Below, piece after piece: positions 8,662 to 17,724 of a stretch of 64,000 nucleotides of DNA. Each line of letters starts with the position of its first letter. The first letter of the stretch is position 1. The notes beneath the pieces are model-generated. The model was given only the letters and a program-made list of their open reading frames with translations. It ran no database searches and was not told the origin of the DNA. The DNA is from Granulicella mallensis MP5ACTX8 (GTDB lineage: Bacteria; Acidobacteriota; Terriglobia; Terriglobales; Acidobacteriaceae), in contig NC_016631.1 of NCBI RefSeq assembly GCF_000178955.2, positions 2,356,001-2,420,000 of the forward strand. Reading direction: 5' to 3'. Both the position numbers and the translations under genes were made by a program.

Positions 8662-9114
8662 ATGGCCTCACCCCAACAGCAAATCAGATTCGAATATTGG
8701 GCAAATTCGCAGAGCCTGGAGGCAATCGTGGCAACGTCGCACGATCTGCCCGAAGCTCTTTCGCTCGTTGCGCATATCGTCTCCATCAGCCGCTTCTGGG
8801 CGGCGAGGGTTGAGGGTACGGCTGAGAGGCTTGCCCCGTGGCCAACTCTTACAGCTTCCGAACTGGAGGCGGAACTACGACAGCTACGGGACCGCTGGTT
8901 GAGTCTTTCCAATGGCACGGCCATGGACGCACAGGTGCGATACGAGAGCAGCGATGGAGAAAACCGCTCCAGCCTTTTCAGTGAAGTTCTCCAGGAGGTA
9001 TTTCTGCACGGGGCGCACCACAGAGGACAGATTGCCCTTGTGCTACGCATGAAGGGCTTTGAGCCTCCACGTTCAACCGACTTCATTCCTGCTCTTCGCA
9101 CGAAGGCACTTTAA
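8662..9114 (+). CDS. DinB-family protein
   Basis: A 150-residue four-helix-bundle protein. The start at ATG 8662 (MASPQQQIRFEYWANSQ) is chosen because the preceding in-frame residues are Arg-rich and look non-coding. Three potential metal-ligand histidines are visible: one in SLVAHIVSISRFW (about residue 40) and two in the C-terminal HGAHHRGQ motif, matching the metal-binding pattern of the DinB/YfiT superfamily. Members include thiol-dependent transferases (mycothiol or bacillithiol users) and stress-induced proteins of unknown activity. It has no obvious operon partner. Confidence 0.85.
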   Translation: MASPQQQIRFEYWANSQSLEAIVATSHDLPEALSLVAHIVSISRFWAARVEGTAERLAPWPTLTASELEAELRQLRDRWLSLSNGTAMDAQVRYESSDGENRSSLFSEVLQEVFLHGAHHRGQIALVLRMKGFEPPRSTDFIPALRTKAL

Positions 9115-9211
9115 ACGCGAACCTAGTGACGGCGTTTCGATGGAATGAGGCGATCGTGCACTTGCGTCATCTAAGCCAGAGGCGTCTATTTAGGTTTAGG
9201 AGAAGCGACCG

Positions 9212-10252
9212 ATGCGTTCAAGGATGTCCCGGTTTGTGCTGACTGGTGTTGCGTTGGGAGTTGCGGTGTTTACTCCCGGAAGCTGGGGTCAGGTTGCAGA
9301 GCACCCTGTGTTGCTGGCGCTCTCGAAGACCGATCACACGCTGTCGATCGTCGACCCAGTGACGCTGAAGGTCATTGCGAAGATGCCGGTCGGGCCGGAT
9401 CCGCACGAGGTGATCGCGTCAGCGGACGGAACGCGCGCGTGGGTTTCCAATATGCTGAACAGCCAGGGACACGAGTTGGATGTGCTGGACCTGGTGAACC
9501 ACAAGGCGTTGCCGAGCATCGATACAGCGCCTATGGTCGGCTTGCATGGTCTGGACTTCCAGGGCGGTAAGGTCTGGTTTACGGCGCAGGGTGCGAAGTC
9601 GATCGGCCGGCTGGACCCGGCGACGGGCAAGACGGAGTGGATCATGGGGACCGGGCAGGACTTTACACATCTGATCCGGGTGATGCCGGACGGTCAAACA
9701 ATCTTTGTCTCGAACGCACATTCAGCGAGCGTCAGCATCATCGAAAACCGTGAGATGCCGCCTGATCCGACGCATCCTGCTCCGCCCGGACCGGCACGGC
9801 GTGACTGGTTCGTGACCACCATTCCGACCTCGTTGGGCACGGAGGGCTTCGATATATCGCCCGATTGGAAGGAGTTGTGGTCAGCTGCAGCGAGCGATGG
9901 CAGGCTCTGGATCATCGACACTGCGCAGCGGAAGGTGGCTGCATCGATCGATGCAAAGTTGAACGGCGCCAATCGCCTTAAGTTCACGCCCGACGGCAAA
10001 CGCGTGTTGATCTCTATCCTTTCGACGGGCGATTTGTTTGTGTACGACGTGGCTTCCCGCAAAGAGATCAAACGGGTGATCCTGGGCAAAGGGTGCGCCG
10101 GTATCCTGATGGATCCGGACGGCTCACGCGCGTTCGTGGGCTGCACCGCAGCGAACTACGTTGCAGTGGTGGATCTGAACACACTGACGGTCACGAGCCA
10201 TTTAGATGTGGGCGGCGGACCGGACGGTCTTACGTGGGCGAAGCGACCATGA
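9212..10252 (+). CDS. Secreted YncE/YVTN-type beta-propeller protein
   Basis: A 346-residue exported protein with a signal peptide (RFVLTGVALGVAVFTPGSWGQ) and repeated propeller blades such as HTLSIVDPVTLKVIAKMPVGPDPHEV and RAFVGCTAANYVAVVDLNTLTV. The pattern matches the YncE/40-residue YVTN family, which forms seven-bladed propellers and binds DNA, metals or protein partners in the periplasm. No catalytic residues can be proposed. An AGGAG sequence precedes the ATG by about 10 bases. It converges on a peptidase gene across a 330-base gap. Confidence 0.87.
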   Translation: MRSRMSRFVLTGVALGVAVFTPGSWGQVAEHPVLLALSKTDHTLSIVDPVTLKVIAKMPVGPDPHEVIASADGTRAWVSNMLNSQGHELDVLDLVNHKALPSIDTAPMVGLHGLDFQGGKVWFTAQGAKSIGRLDPATGKTEWIMGTGQDFTHLIRVMPDGQTIFVSNAHSASVSIIENREMPPDPTHPAPPGPARRDWFVTTIPTSLGTEGFDISPDWKELWSAAASDGRLWIIDTAQRKVAASIDAKLNGANRLKFTPDGKRVLISILSTGDLFVYDVASRKEIKRVILGKGCAGILMDPDGSRAFVGCTAANYVAVVDLNTLTVTSHLDVGGGPDGLTWAKRP

Positions 10253-10582
10253 TGCGTCGCTGACGGCGACGGTCGGCTCAAGTGCATGGAATGTCTGAGA
10301 GGGGGGCCGCAGCGAATCGATCCCCACCCTCTCTCCGTTCACTGAGCGTACGCAGCAGATAGGCTTTGATCCATCTTCTGGTTCTCGCGACTTTCGAGGG
10401 GAGTGAGAAAGGCGAGCAAGAAGGGATGCACCCAGGATCAAACCAGGAGATCAAAAAAGACTGCCGCTGTTCCCCTTAATAAGTGCATTGGGCTGTTATC
10501 ACCAACCTAGAATTGAAGTTGCCGATCATCCGACTCTGTGGCCCCTCAACTAAGAGCGAAGGCCACGCGAGGCATGCAGTCA
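10253..10582. other. Convergent intergenic region without visible content
   Basis: 330 bases between converging genes. I see no gene, no copy of the A, B or C repeats and no clear terminator hairpin. Confidence 0.6.
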
Positions 10583-12784
10583 TCATTTCGAATCGATGAG
10601 ATGGACGGCAGTCTCAAGTACCTCGTCGCGCCCTGCTGCGATACCTTGAATGGTTGGCTTAGAGACGATGTCGGGGACAATGCCGACGCGCTGGGTGGGT
10701 CGGTGATCGGGATAGAATACGCCGAGGCCGCTGATCATGGTGGTGAGCCTGCCGGGCAGCGAGAAGGACGAAACATTGCCGTCTGCGCCGGACGTGGTGC
10801 TTCCAACGACGATGGCATTCGGCATCGCGCGCAGGGCCATGGCGGTGTATTCGGCTTGGCTGACGGAAGTTTCGTCGACGAGGATGACGACCTTGCCGCC
10901 GAAATGGATGGGACCGGGCTGGACACGCGGGCCGTCGCCGAAACTGAATGCGCCAGGATTTGCTAGATCAGCGAAGGTGAAGGCAACGAAGGGCGTGGGA
11001 CTCGTTGCGAGATAAGCTCCCATGGCAAAGGGCATGAAGGCCGAGGGATAGTTGCGAATGTCGACGATGATACCGTTGGTATTTTTCGCCTGATCGAAGT
11101 AGGACGGCAGATCGGCGGCCTTGATGGAGGAGAGCTTGAGGTAGGCAACCTGGGGTGAGAGCAGGCGGAAGGTGTCGCCGGGCTGGTCGTGGGTGCCGAG
11201 GGATTGTTTGACCGCGATGCGCTTAGCGGGGATGTGCAACAGGTGGCCGCTGCGTATGACGGTGACCGCGATAGGGCCGCAGACGCCACCGGTGAGATGC
11301 GACGCGAGATCGCGTTGCCGGGCGGCCTCGTTGGAGGCTGCGTAGTACGGAGCCCATTGCTCTATCAGAGACGCGACAGGGGCGCCGTTCAGGCTATCGA
11401 GAATGTCGCCGGGGCGGAAAGCGGTGTCTGCTGAGTCGACTCGAAAGACGACGGGCTTGTTGTCGATGAAGCGAAACGTGGGCGACAGGGAGCACTCGCC
11501 CACAGGCGGGCGGGAGTCGAGAGAGTTCCAGAGATTGGCATGCGTGTCGTTGGCTTTGGCAATCAGTTCGAAAAGAGCGAGCTGATAGGCGGTCTTATCT
11601 TTGGCGAGGGCGAGCTTAGGGATGAAGTCGGCGAGGACGGCGCTCCAGTCCTGGCCGGCGACGTCGCGGTCAGGCGCCCAGTACTGAAGGATGTTCCACC
11701 ATCGGAACAACGCTAGGAGCTGGTAGCCGGAGTCCGGAAACGTGATTTGCGGATAGCTCGGCTCGTGCTCGAACCTCGGGTTGCCGGTTTCGGAGACGAT
11801 CGACACGTAAAACTGCTTGCCGGTTCGGTTGGTGTAGATGGACTCGAGACGGCTACTCAGAGGCGCGCTGAGCAGGTTGCGGTTGTGAATCCAGTCGAGC
11901 GAGGGTTTGAGGTTGAACTCGCCCGTGGGGGCAGGAACGCAGGGATTGCAGGGCGGAACGGAGCCGAGCTTGTCGATCCAGGCAAGCAATGCAGCGTTTG
12001 CGTGCGCGTGATCGGGAGCGGCCAGAATCACAGGCAGGATGCGAAGCAACTCGTAGTCCCATTGCCGCTGGCCAGAGGTGAGGGTAGGGTGATGATATTT
12101 GAGCATTCCCCAAACGCGAGCGAGCGTGGCCAGGTTGGTGATTTGCGTGGGCGTAAGCGTCTTGAGGACGATGTGCGAGCCGACATCGAATTCGTGGTCC
12201 GCGGGCATCTCCTGCCGGGGCGGTGCGTCGGGGGCGTCTGCGATGGGCTTGCCATCGACGAGAAGCTCCAAGTCATCCGCCCACAGCGTGCCTGTGCCGG
12301 TGACGAGGACGCCGAAGAAGAGCTGCTGAGCCTGCGGTTGGATGGGGACCGCGATGCGGTACTGTGCCCAGTCGCGCGTGCCGGCAATTTGCTGCGATTG
12401 CATGTTCTCAAGCGAAAGTATCCCGTCGTCGCCATCCTGGCGGATCCACAGACCGGCGTTGCCGGCGACATCCTGCAGCTTGAGATAGCCGCGAAGCTCT
12501 ACCGTATGACCTTGGAAAGCAACGGGTATGGTTCTCGTAATCACGGAAAAGTTATCGGCGGATTGCGCGTCGCGCTGAAGGCGAACGGACCAGCGGCCGC
12601 TGTGGGCGATCGTATTGTCCGCAGTAACCGTGCCGGGCGGATTGGAATGCCATCCAGTAAGAGCCGTGGTGGTTTGATCTTCGAAACCCAGCGACTGCTG
12701 AATGGTGGCTCGGGAACCTGTGGATTGAGCAGTCACTGGCGAGTTGAAGGCAAGGAGGACCGCAAGTAGGAGGACCGTTTTCAT
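10583..12784 (-). CDS. Secreted S41-family peptidase
   Basis: About 733 residues with a signal peptide (MKTVLLLAVLLAFNSPVTAQ). An N-terminal beta-sandwich region of about 150 residues precedes a helical linker and a C-terminal S41 tail-protease core. The probable nucleophile is the serine in VDETSVSQAEYTAMALRA, equivalent to NTASAAEI of C-terminal processing proteases. The Lys-containing TTFGKG motif of the CtpA type is replaced by VGSTTSGADGNV, which suits the tricorn-like branch that uses a Ser-His-Ser-Glu system. The ATG directly follows an in-frame GTG, so the start could shift by one codon. The role is unknown; periplasmic peptide degradation is likely. Confidence 0.83.
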   Translation of the reverse strand: MKTVLLLAVLLAFNSPVTAQSTGSRATIQQSLGFEDQTTTALTGWHSNPPGTVTADNTIAHSGRWSVRLQRDAQSADNFSVITRTIPVAFQGHTVELRGYLKLQDVAGNAGLWIRQDGDDGILSLENMQSQQIAGTRDWAQYRIAVPIQPQAQQLFFGVLVTGTGTLWADDLELLVDGKPIADAPDAPPRQEMPADHEFDVGSHIVLKTLTPTQITNLATLARVWGMLKYHHPTLTSGQRQWDYELLRILPVILAAPDHAHANAALLAWIDKLGSVPPCNPCVPAPTGEFNLKPSLDWIHNRNLLSAPLSSRLESIYTNRTGKQFYVSIVSETGNPRFEHEPSYPQITFPDSGYQLLALFRWWNILQYWAPDRDVAGQDWSAVLADFIPKLALAKDKTAYQLALFELIAKANDTHANLWNSLDSRPPVGECSLSPTFRFIDNKPVVFRVDSADTAFRPGDILDSLNGAPVASLIEQWAPYYAASNEAARQRDLASHLTGGVCGPIAVTVIRSGHLLHIPAKRIAVKQSLGTHDQPGDTFRLLSPQVAYLKLSSIKAADLPSYFDQAKNTNGIIVDIRNYPSAFMPFAMGAYLATSPTPFVAFTFADLANPGAFSFGDGPRVQPGPIHFGGKVVILVDETSVSQAEYTAMALRAMPNAIVVGSTTSGADGNVSSFSLPGRLTTMISGLGVFYPDHRPTQRVGIVPDIVSKPTIQGIAAGRDEVLETAVHLIDSK

Positions 12785-13017
12785 CACGAATCAATAGCCC
12801 CTGATGGTAACCGACGACAGCACTCTAAATGAGTAGTTTCGCCGTCGAATGATGGTAGCCCTTCCGGAAAGGCGGTGTTATTGGAAACAAAGATTCACGT
12901 CGCTCCCTTCCAACTGGTGCCAAATCGCCAAGTCCCTCGTCGGATGAACTGATTACTTTCGCTAAGACGACTTGTCGTTACTGATCTAAGCCTCCAGTCT
13001 TTCTCAGCGATTGAGGC

Positions 13018-13599
13018 TCATTCGTGAACCGGAGGAATCGATCGTGCGTGCTGACGTTGTCCTCCAAGGGGATCACCAGAACCACGGACGCACAGTGCAC
13101 GCATTCCGTTGTAGGGATAAGGCCATCCGACTGGATTGTCGTTCGATTTACCTTCATTGAAATCGAAGTAGTATTCGTAGCCGCTCGACTTTTCCTTGCC
13201 GTCCCCCCTGCTACTCCATTCATCGCCTGTCAGAAATAGATCGCCCTTGACATGCCAGGTAAAACTCCTTGGAACGCCGCCTTTGGTGTCACCCGCCCGC
13301 CCAGGAGCGGTGGCACTCGGCTCATAAATTCCTTGCAGTTCGAACATATTTGCAAGCCGCCAATCCGCGTAACCGCCAAGGCGAAGCGTGCGACAAAACT
13401 TCAATGCGCCCTTCCAACTCACATCTTTGCCATTGTCTTTAGCTGCCCACGTGAGATTGGTGGATGAGTCCGTCCAAAGATCGTGCGTCTGGATCGCCTT
13501 TGGCACAGCTGCTTTTGTCGTCGATTGAGCACGAGCAACGAATGCGCTCATGCTGAGGAGCACCAGATAGAGTGTCCGTCTTTGCAGATGAGGAAGCAT
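13018..13599 (-). CDS. Secreted DUF1566 (Lcl C-terminal) domain protein
   Basis: A 193-residue exported protein: signal peptide (LYLVLLSMSAFVARAQ) followed by one DUF1566 domain, recognised by HDLWTDSSTNLTWA, DVSWKGALKFCRTLRLGGYADWRLANMFEL and the terminal GMRALCVR. This fold resembles C-type-lectin-like sulfatase-modifying domains and is often found on surface proteins, but its biochemical role is not established. It is alone, with about 230 bases to the S41 peptidase and a divergent GreB-family gene 154 bases away. Confidence 0.8.
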   Translation of the reverse strand: MLPHLQRRTLYLVLLSMSAFVARAQSTTKAAVPKAIQTHDLWTDSSTNLTWAAKDNGKDVSWKGALKFCRTLRLGGYADWRLANMFELQGIYEPSATAPGRAGDTKGGVPRSFTWHVKGDLFLTGDEWSSRGDGKEKSSGYEYYFDFNEGKSNDNPVGWPYPYNGMRALCVRGSGDPLGGQRQHARSIPPVHE

Positions 13600-13753
13600 A
13601 AGTAACGATAAACGAGTTTCCCGGAGACAACGCGATCCTTCATGTCGCGATGAAGCCGTGTCATGAGTGGTGCCCGTTTCCTATCTCTCACAGTGGCCGT
13701 CATCCGTTGTCATCGGAAGAAACCTGCTGGATTTTGCGGTGGAATAATACGGA

Positions 13754-14344
13754 ATGCGTAAAGGCTCTACCAGAAGACCGCAAGATGACTCGCCGGCGTT
13801 GCACGTCAAGAACTACATCACACCCGGTGGACTTGAGCGCCTGAAAGAAGAGCACCAGTTTCTGCTCAACAAAGACCGCCCGGCTGTGGCGGTAGTCGTA
13901 GCGTGGGCTGCCAGCAATGGCGATCGCAGTGAAAACGCCGACTATCAGTACGCCAAGCGCCGGCTGCGGCAGATCGATGGGCGGATTCGCCATCTCTCCA
14001 AGCGGATGGAAGCTGCCGAAGTGGTGGATCCGGAAGCTCCGAGATCGGGCCTGCGGGCGACGAAGGTGTATTTCGGTGCAACGGTGCTCTATGCCAATGC
14101 CGCGGGAGTGGAGCGAGAGGTGAGCATCGTCGGCGCCGACGAAGTCGACCTCGACCGCAACCATGTCAGTTGGGTGTCGCCTCTGGGCCGCGCATTAATG
14201 CGGTCGGCTGAGGGGGACAGTGTCGTTCTCGAAGCACCGGGCGGTAAAGAAAGCCTGACAGTGCTGGAGGTGCGTTACGAGCGCATCGCCGTAGAACCAT
14301 TCCGTGAACCTCCGGGATCGTATGCTGCTGCGAAACAGTCGTAG
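13754..14344 (+). CDS. greB: GreA/GreB-type transcript cleavage factor
   Basis: A 196-residue protein. The N-terminal coiled coil starts at NYITPGGLERLKEEHQFLL (about 21-39) and holds the acidic tip region WAASNGDRSENADYQYAKRRL, with the Asp-Arg-Ser-Glu-Asn-Ala core expected at the catalytic end in the RNA polymerase channel. The C-terminal FKBP-like domain (SIVGADEVDLDRNHVSWVSPLGRALM) follows. These factors rescue backtracked RNA polymerase by stimulating transcript cleavage. The GreB assignment over GreA rests on general resemblance and an extra N-terminal basic segment of about 20 residues; a third assignment, Rnk-like, is less likely because the coiled coil is full length. Confidence 0.85.
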   Translation: MRKGSTRRPQDDSPALHVKNYITPGGLERLKEEHQFLLNKDRPAVAVVVAWAASNGDRSENADYQYAKRRLRQIDGRIRHLSKRMEAAEVVDPEAPRSGLRATKVYFGATVLYANAAGVEREVSIVGADEVDLDRNHVSWVSPLGRALMRSAEGDSVVLEAPGGKESLTVLEVRYERIAVEPFREPPGSYAAAKQS

Positions 14345-14505
14345 AGCGGAATCGATGCCTGGCGTGTTGCACGAAAGGAAATGAGTCCTCATAAACGCCG
14401 TTAGCTAGCGTCAGTGATCAAGCCGGTAAAGACATTGCGGCGAGTTTCACCTTTATGTAACCTCGCTTCAGAGGTGTTCTGACATCTGGCTTGGAGGTCA
14501 GTAGC

Positions 14506-15078
14506 TTGGCAAAACTTGTCTATGCCTTGAACCAGTCGCTGGACGGCTATGTCGACCACGACCACGAGAAATTTGTACCTCGCCCCGCGCTCTTTCGTCA
14601 CTTCATCGAGGATGTGCGCGGACTTTCGGGCATGGTGTACGGTCGCCGCATGTACCAGATCATGCGTTATTGGGATGAAGACCATGCGAACTGGGGCGCG
14701 GAAGAACATGAATACGCGGCTGCATGGCGCAGTCAACCAAAGTGGGTTGTGTCGCGCTCGTTGAAGTCGGCCGGGCCCAATGCAACTCTTGTCGCCGATG
14801 ACATCGACGCGCTGATACGAGGACTGAAGGCACAGCTCGTTGGGGAAATTGAAGCCGGAGGCCCGGACCTGGCTGGAGCCCTCACCGACCTTGGTCTCAT
14901 TGATGAATATCGACTCTACCTGCACCCTGTCGTGCTTGGTAGTGGCAAGCCGTTCTTCTCGGGCCCTCTGCCGTCGCTCCGATTAGTTGCGAACGAACTA
15001 ATCGCCGAAGACGTGATTCGCTTGACCTACGCTCCTGCTGCGCAAGTGCCGACGGACTACAACACGCTAAACAGGTAA
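14506..15078 (+). CDS. Dihydrofolate reductase-family protein (RibD C-terminal-like)
   Basis: About 190 residues of the DHFR/RibD C-terminal fold: KLVYALNQSLDGYVDHDHE at the N-terminus, GMVYGRRMYQIM, then EIEAGGPDLAGALTDLGLIDEYRLYLHPVVLGSGKPFF, a typical run for the group annotated as dihydrofolate reductase family. The true start is probably the TTG at 14506, which has GGAGGT 7 bases upstream; the TTG at 14491 lies where that ribosome site begins. The family reduces pterin or pyrimidine-like substrates, but most members of this branch are uncharacterised. It is not expected to be the housekeeping FolA. Confidence 0.87.
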   Translation: MAKLVYALNQSLDGYVDHDHEKFVPRPALFRHFIEDVRGLSGMVYGRRMYQIMRYWDEDHANWGAEEHEYAAAWRSQPKWVVSRSLKSAGPNATLVADDIDALIRGLKAQLVGEIEAGGPDLAGALTDLGLIDEYRLYLHPVVLGSGKPFFSGPLPSLRLVANELIAEDVIRLTYAPAAQVPTDYNTLNR

Positions 15079-15181
15079 CGAGAAACGTGCTTCTCGTCCG
15101 TTGACTATCAATGATATGAAGCCGACTGTCGGATCTCGATGAGTACATTGGCGATCATGCACTCACCGAGATCCGCTGATA

Positions 15182-15916
15182 TCAGATCGCCGAGAAGCCG
15201 CCGTCGACAGCCAACTCCACCCCGTTCACGAAGCTCGAATCATCTGAAGCAAGAAACAGCGCGACCGTCGCGATTTCCTCAGGTTGACCCATCGTTCCCC
15301 GCGGGATCAGGGATTCGAACATCTCCTTCGCCTCCTTGGTGAGAACTTCTTCCTGCATTGGTGTGGCGATCGGCCCCGGGCTCAGCACGTTCACCCGAAT
15401 CTTCCTGCCCTTCAGTTCGTTGAGCCACGTGCGTGCGAAGGAGCGCAGTGCCGCCTTGCTCGCCGCATACACGCCGAAACCAGGAAAACCCTTCACCGAC
15501 GCAACTGATCCGGTCATGATGATCGATCCGCCATCGTTGAACAGCGGCAACGCCTTCTGGACTGTAAACAGCGTTCCGCGTGTATTCAGGCCGAAGGCCG
15601 CATCGAAGTGCTGTTCGGTAATCTCGCCCAGTGGTAAGGCTTCGCCCGTGCCAGCGCTTGCGTACAGGACGTCGATCTTGCCCTTTGCCTGCTTGACTGT
15701 ATCGAACAGGCGGTCGAGATCGTCGAGATTTGCCGCGTCACCGCGCACGCCGGTCACGTTCCGGCCAATCAACTTGACGGCCTCATCGAGCTGCTCTTGC
15801 CTCCGACCCGTGATGAAAACGTAGGCACCCTCTTCAACGAACCGCTTGGCGCTGGCCAGTGCCAGGCCGCTCGATCCACCCGTGACGACTGCGACCTTAC
15901 CTTCAAGCTTTCCCAT
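15182..15916 (-). CDS. Short-chain dehydrogenase/reductase
   Basis: A 244-residue classical SDR: TGGSSGLA cofactor motif at 12-19, YASAG in place of NNAG near 85-89, serine near 137 and the YAASK pair at 150/154; the C-terminus ends in the common FVNGVELAVDGGFSAI. The second of two adjacent ATGs is favoured because GGGAG stands 5 bases before it; longer upstream readings look non-coding. It is divergent from an AraC-type activator, a frequent pairing in which the regulator controls the SDR, so regulation by that gene is likely. The substrate is unknown. Confidence 0.92.
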   Translation of the reverse strand: MGKLEGKVAVVTGGSSGLALASAKRFVEEGAYVFITGRRQEQLDEAVKLIGRNVTGVRGDAANLDDLDRLFDTVKQAKGKIDVLYASAGTGEALPLGEITEQHFDAAFGLNTRGTLFTVQKALPLFNDGGSIIMTGSVASVKGFPGFGVYAASKAALRSFARTWLNELKGRKIRVNVLSPGPIATPMQEEVLTKEAKEMFESLIPRGTMGQPEEIATVALFLASDDSSFVNGVELAVDGGFSAI

Positions 15917-16037
15917 CATTACTCCCTTTGATAGATCTGTAGAATTCAGTACTGAAGAGTAGAGTTCTTTGGCAGTGGACGAGCACTGCTCGCAAGTCCT
16001 AATTTTTTGTCCATTCGTCCAAAACTGGGAGGCTGAG

Positions 16038-17015
16038 TTGGATCCGATAACAGACATCTTCAGAACGATGCACGTAACCGCTTTCGGTCTGCACAGGCTC
16101 GAAGCCACAGCCCCGTGGGGCGTGAAACAGGAAAATCAGGCCGAAGAAAAAGTCACGTCTTCCGGCAAAAAGACTTCCCCAACAGATTTGGCGCACTTCG
16201 CCATGCTCTCGCGCGGCAACTGCTGGCTGAGTGTTGAAGGGATTGCGGAGCCGATTCCTCTTACCGGTGGCGATTGCTTTTTGCTGGCTAAGGGGACTTC
16301 GATTGTTTTGCGCGACAGCCCGCGGACACGTCCGAAGTGGAGTTTCAGCGAGATCGGGGCCAGGGCCAACGGCAATGTCGCTCTTTGTGGCGGCGGTGGC
16401 GCACCGACGACAATCGTCTGTGGTTCCTTGAGTTTCGATCGCGCCAGCTTGAAGCCGATCACTCAGTTATTGCCGAGCTTCATTTTGATGAAGGCCGATG
16501 AGGCACGCACGCTTGCTCTTCACAACACAGTGCAGGCGCTTGCGTTAGAGATGGCAGAACAGGCGCCGGGATCTGAAGTCGTCGCGACTCGACTGGCCGA
16601 GGTTCTGTTTATCCAAGTGCTCCGGGCGCATATTGCGTCGGGACCAGAACGTAACAAAGGATGGCTTCGTGCTGTCTTCGATCCTCAGGTGGGCACTGCC
16701 CTGAGTGCCATTCACGACAGAGTGAATTCACCCTGGACGGTCGAATCCCTGGCCGAAGCGGCGGGCATGTCTCGCTCCGCATTCGCAGCCCGTTTTAAAG
16801 AGCTACTCGGACAAACACCACTGGAATATGTAACCGAGTGGCGGATGCAGAAGGCGATGCAGCTACTACAACAGCGTGACAAAAAGCTCATAGACGTCGC
16901 TCGGTTAGTCGGTTACGAGTCCGACGCTGCGTTCAGTAAGGCGTTCAAGCGAGTTGTTGGGGCTAACCCTGGAGAATATCTCAAACGTGGTTATCAAAAC
17001 CGAGGCCATGTCTGA
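16038..17015 (+). CDS. AraC family transcriptional regulator
   Basis: About 325 residues. An N-terminal cupin-like sensor region (Cupin_6 type, HVTAFGLHRLEATAPWG onward) is followed by two helix-turn-helix units: WTVESLAEAAGMSRSAFAARFKEL and LIDVARLVGYESDAAFSKAFKRVVGANPGEYLK. The TTG at 16038 is taken as start because GGGAGG lies 5 bases before it; the longer open frame upstream has no such signal. It stands divergent to the SDR gene with a 121-base gap that should hold both promoters. The inducer is not known. Confidence 0.9.
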   Translation: MDPITDIFRTMHVTAFGLHRLEATAPWGVKQENQAEEKVTSSGKKTSPTDLAHFAMLSRGNCWLSVEGIAEPIPLTGGDCFLLAKGTSIVLRDSPRTRPKWSFSEIGARANGNVALCGGGGAPTTIVCGSLSFDRASLKPITQLLPSFILMKADEARTLALHNTVQALALEMAEQAPGSEVVATRLAEVLFIQVLRAHIASGPERNKGWLRAVFDPQVGTALSAIHDRVNSPWTVESLAEAAGMSRSAFAARFKELLGQTPLEYVTEWRMQKAMQLLQQRDKKLIDVARLVGYESDAAFSKAFKRVVGANPGEYLKRGYQNRGHV

Positions 17016-17061
17016 ATGGCAGAGGTATTTGAAGTGGAGGATTCTGATTTTGGCGGCGGGG

Positions 17062-17724
17062 CCTAGGGAGTGTCACTAAATTGGTGTTTTCGGGTTGAAG
17101 ATTGAGCCGTGCAAATCGCATGATGAGGCAAGACCCGGAAGGGCTCGGCGTCAGCCGGGCCGAACAAGTTGGTGAGCAGATCTCTTCCTCTCTGCCGAAG
17201 GCTGAAGCCGGAGCGACTGAATTGGCTTCCTCAGTGCTGCCAAGACTGTGTAGGGCTCGCCAGAGATGGATTTGTGGCTCGAGTGGGCGGTTTCGCCACA
17301 ACCAAAGAAAGCAATTCAGTCGTTGCGGCTATGCCTTCACTCCAGCGTTACCACCCTGTGAGCAAAAGCGGCTCACAGGGGCCCGGTTCTTCGGCAGAGA
17401 GGTACAGGCCTTTGGCCGGGGCTATTTACGGCATGGCTGAAGCTGTTCAGTCTCATGACATCCTTTACACTTTGCGATCGAAAGTCCTGTGGGCTCAACG
17501 GCGGCCAGGAAAGGGCGGTTGCTGCGCAACCTTGGAAAAAGAAAGGCCTTTTCCCACCTTTCCTAGCCTCGACGGCCGCTATTTATAGGTAATTTCGAAG
17601 AAACAAAGTGTAAAGGATGTCTAGGGACAGAACAGCTGAAGCCATGCCCTTCCGATCCGTGCCTCAAAAAACTGACTGCACAGTTCGACCACACTCCAAG
17701 TGCAATTTGCTGACACACCCTAGG
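17062..17724. mobile_element. Repeat C, copy 1: MITE-like element with terminal inverted repeats
   Basis: The ends are 22-base terminal inverted repeats matching at 19 of 22 positions (CCTAGGG, then GTGTCA, then AAATTG, read inwards from 17062 and from 17724). The left 370 bases are shared with a second copy at 48962-49350. No transposase is encoded, so movement would depend on an enzyme elsewhere. The right terminal repeat overlaps and supplies the stop codon of the aldo/keto reductase gene. A large nested inverted repeat occupies 17430-17648. Confidence 0.7.
17430..17648. repeat. Nested inverted repeat inside repeat C
   Basis: Bases 17430-17474 and 17604-17648 are near-complementary arms of about 45 bases, including a perfect 16-base stretch (ACATCCTTTACACTTT). 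Weaker complementarity continues inwards (AGGAAAGG against CCTTTCCT). In repeat C copy 2 the flanking words GGCATGGCTGAA and CCATGCCCTT are directly joined, so this segment looks like an insertion absent from copy 2. Confidence 0.75.
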
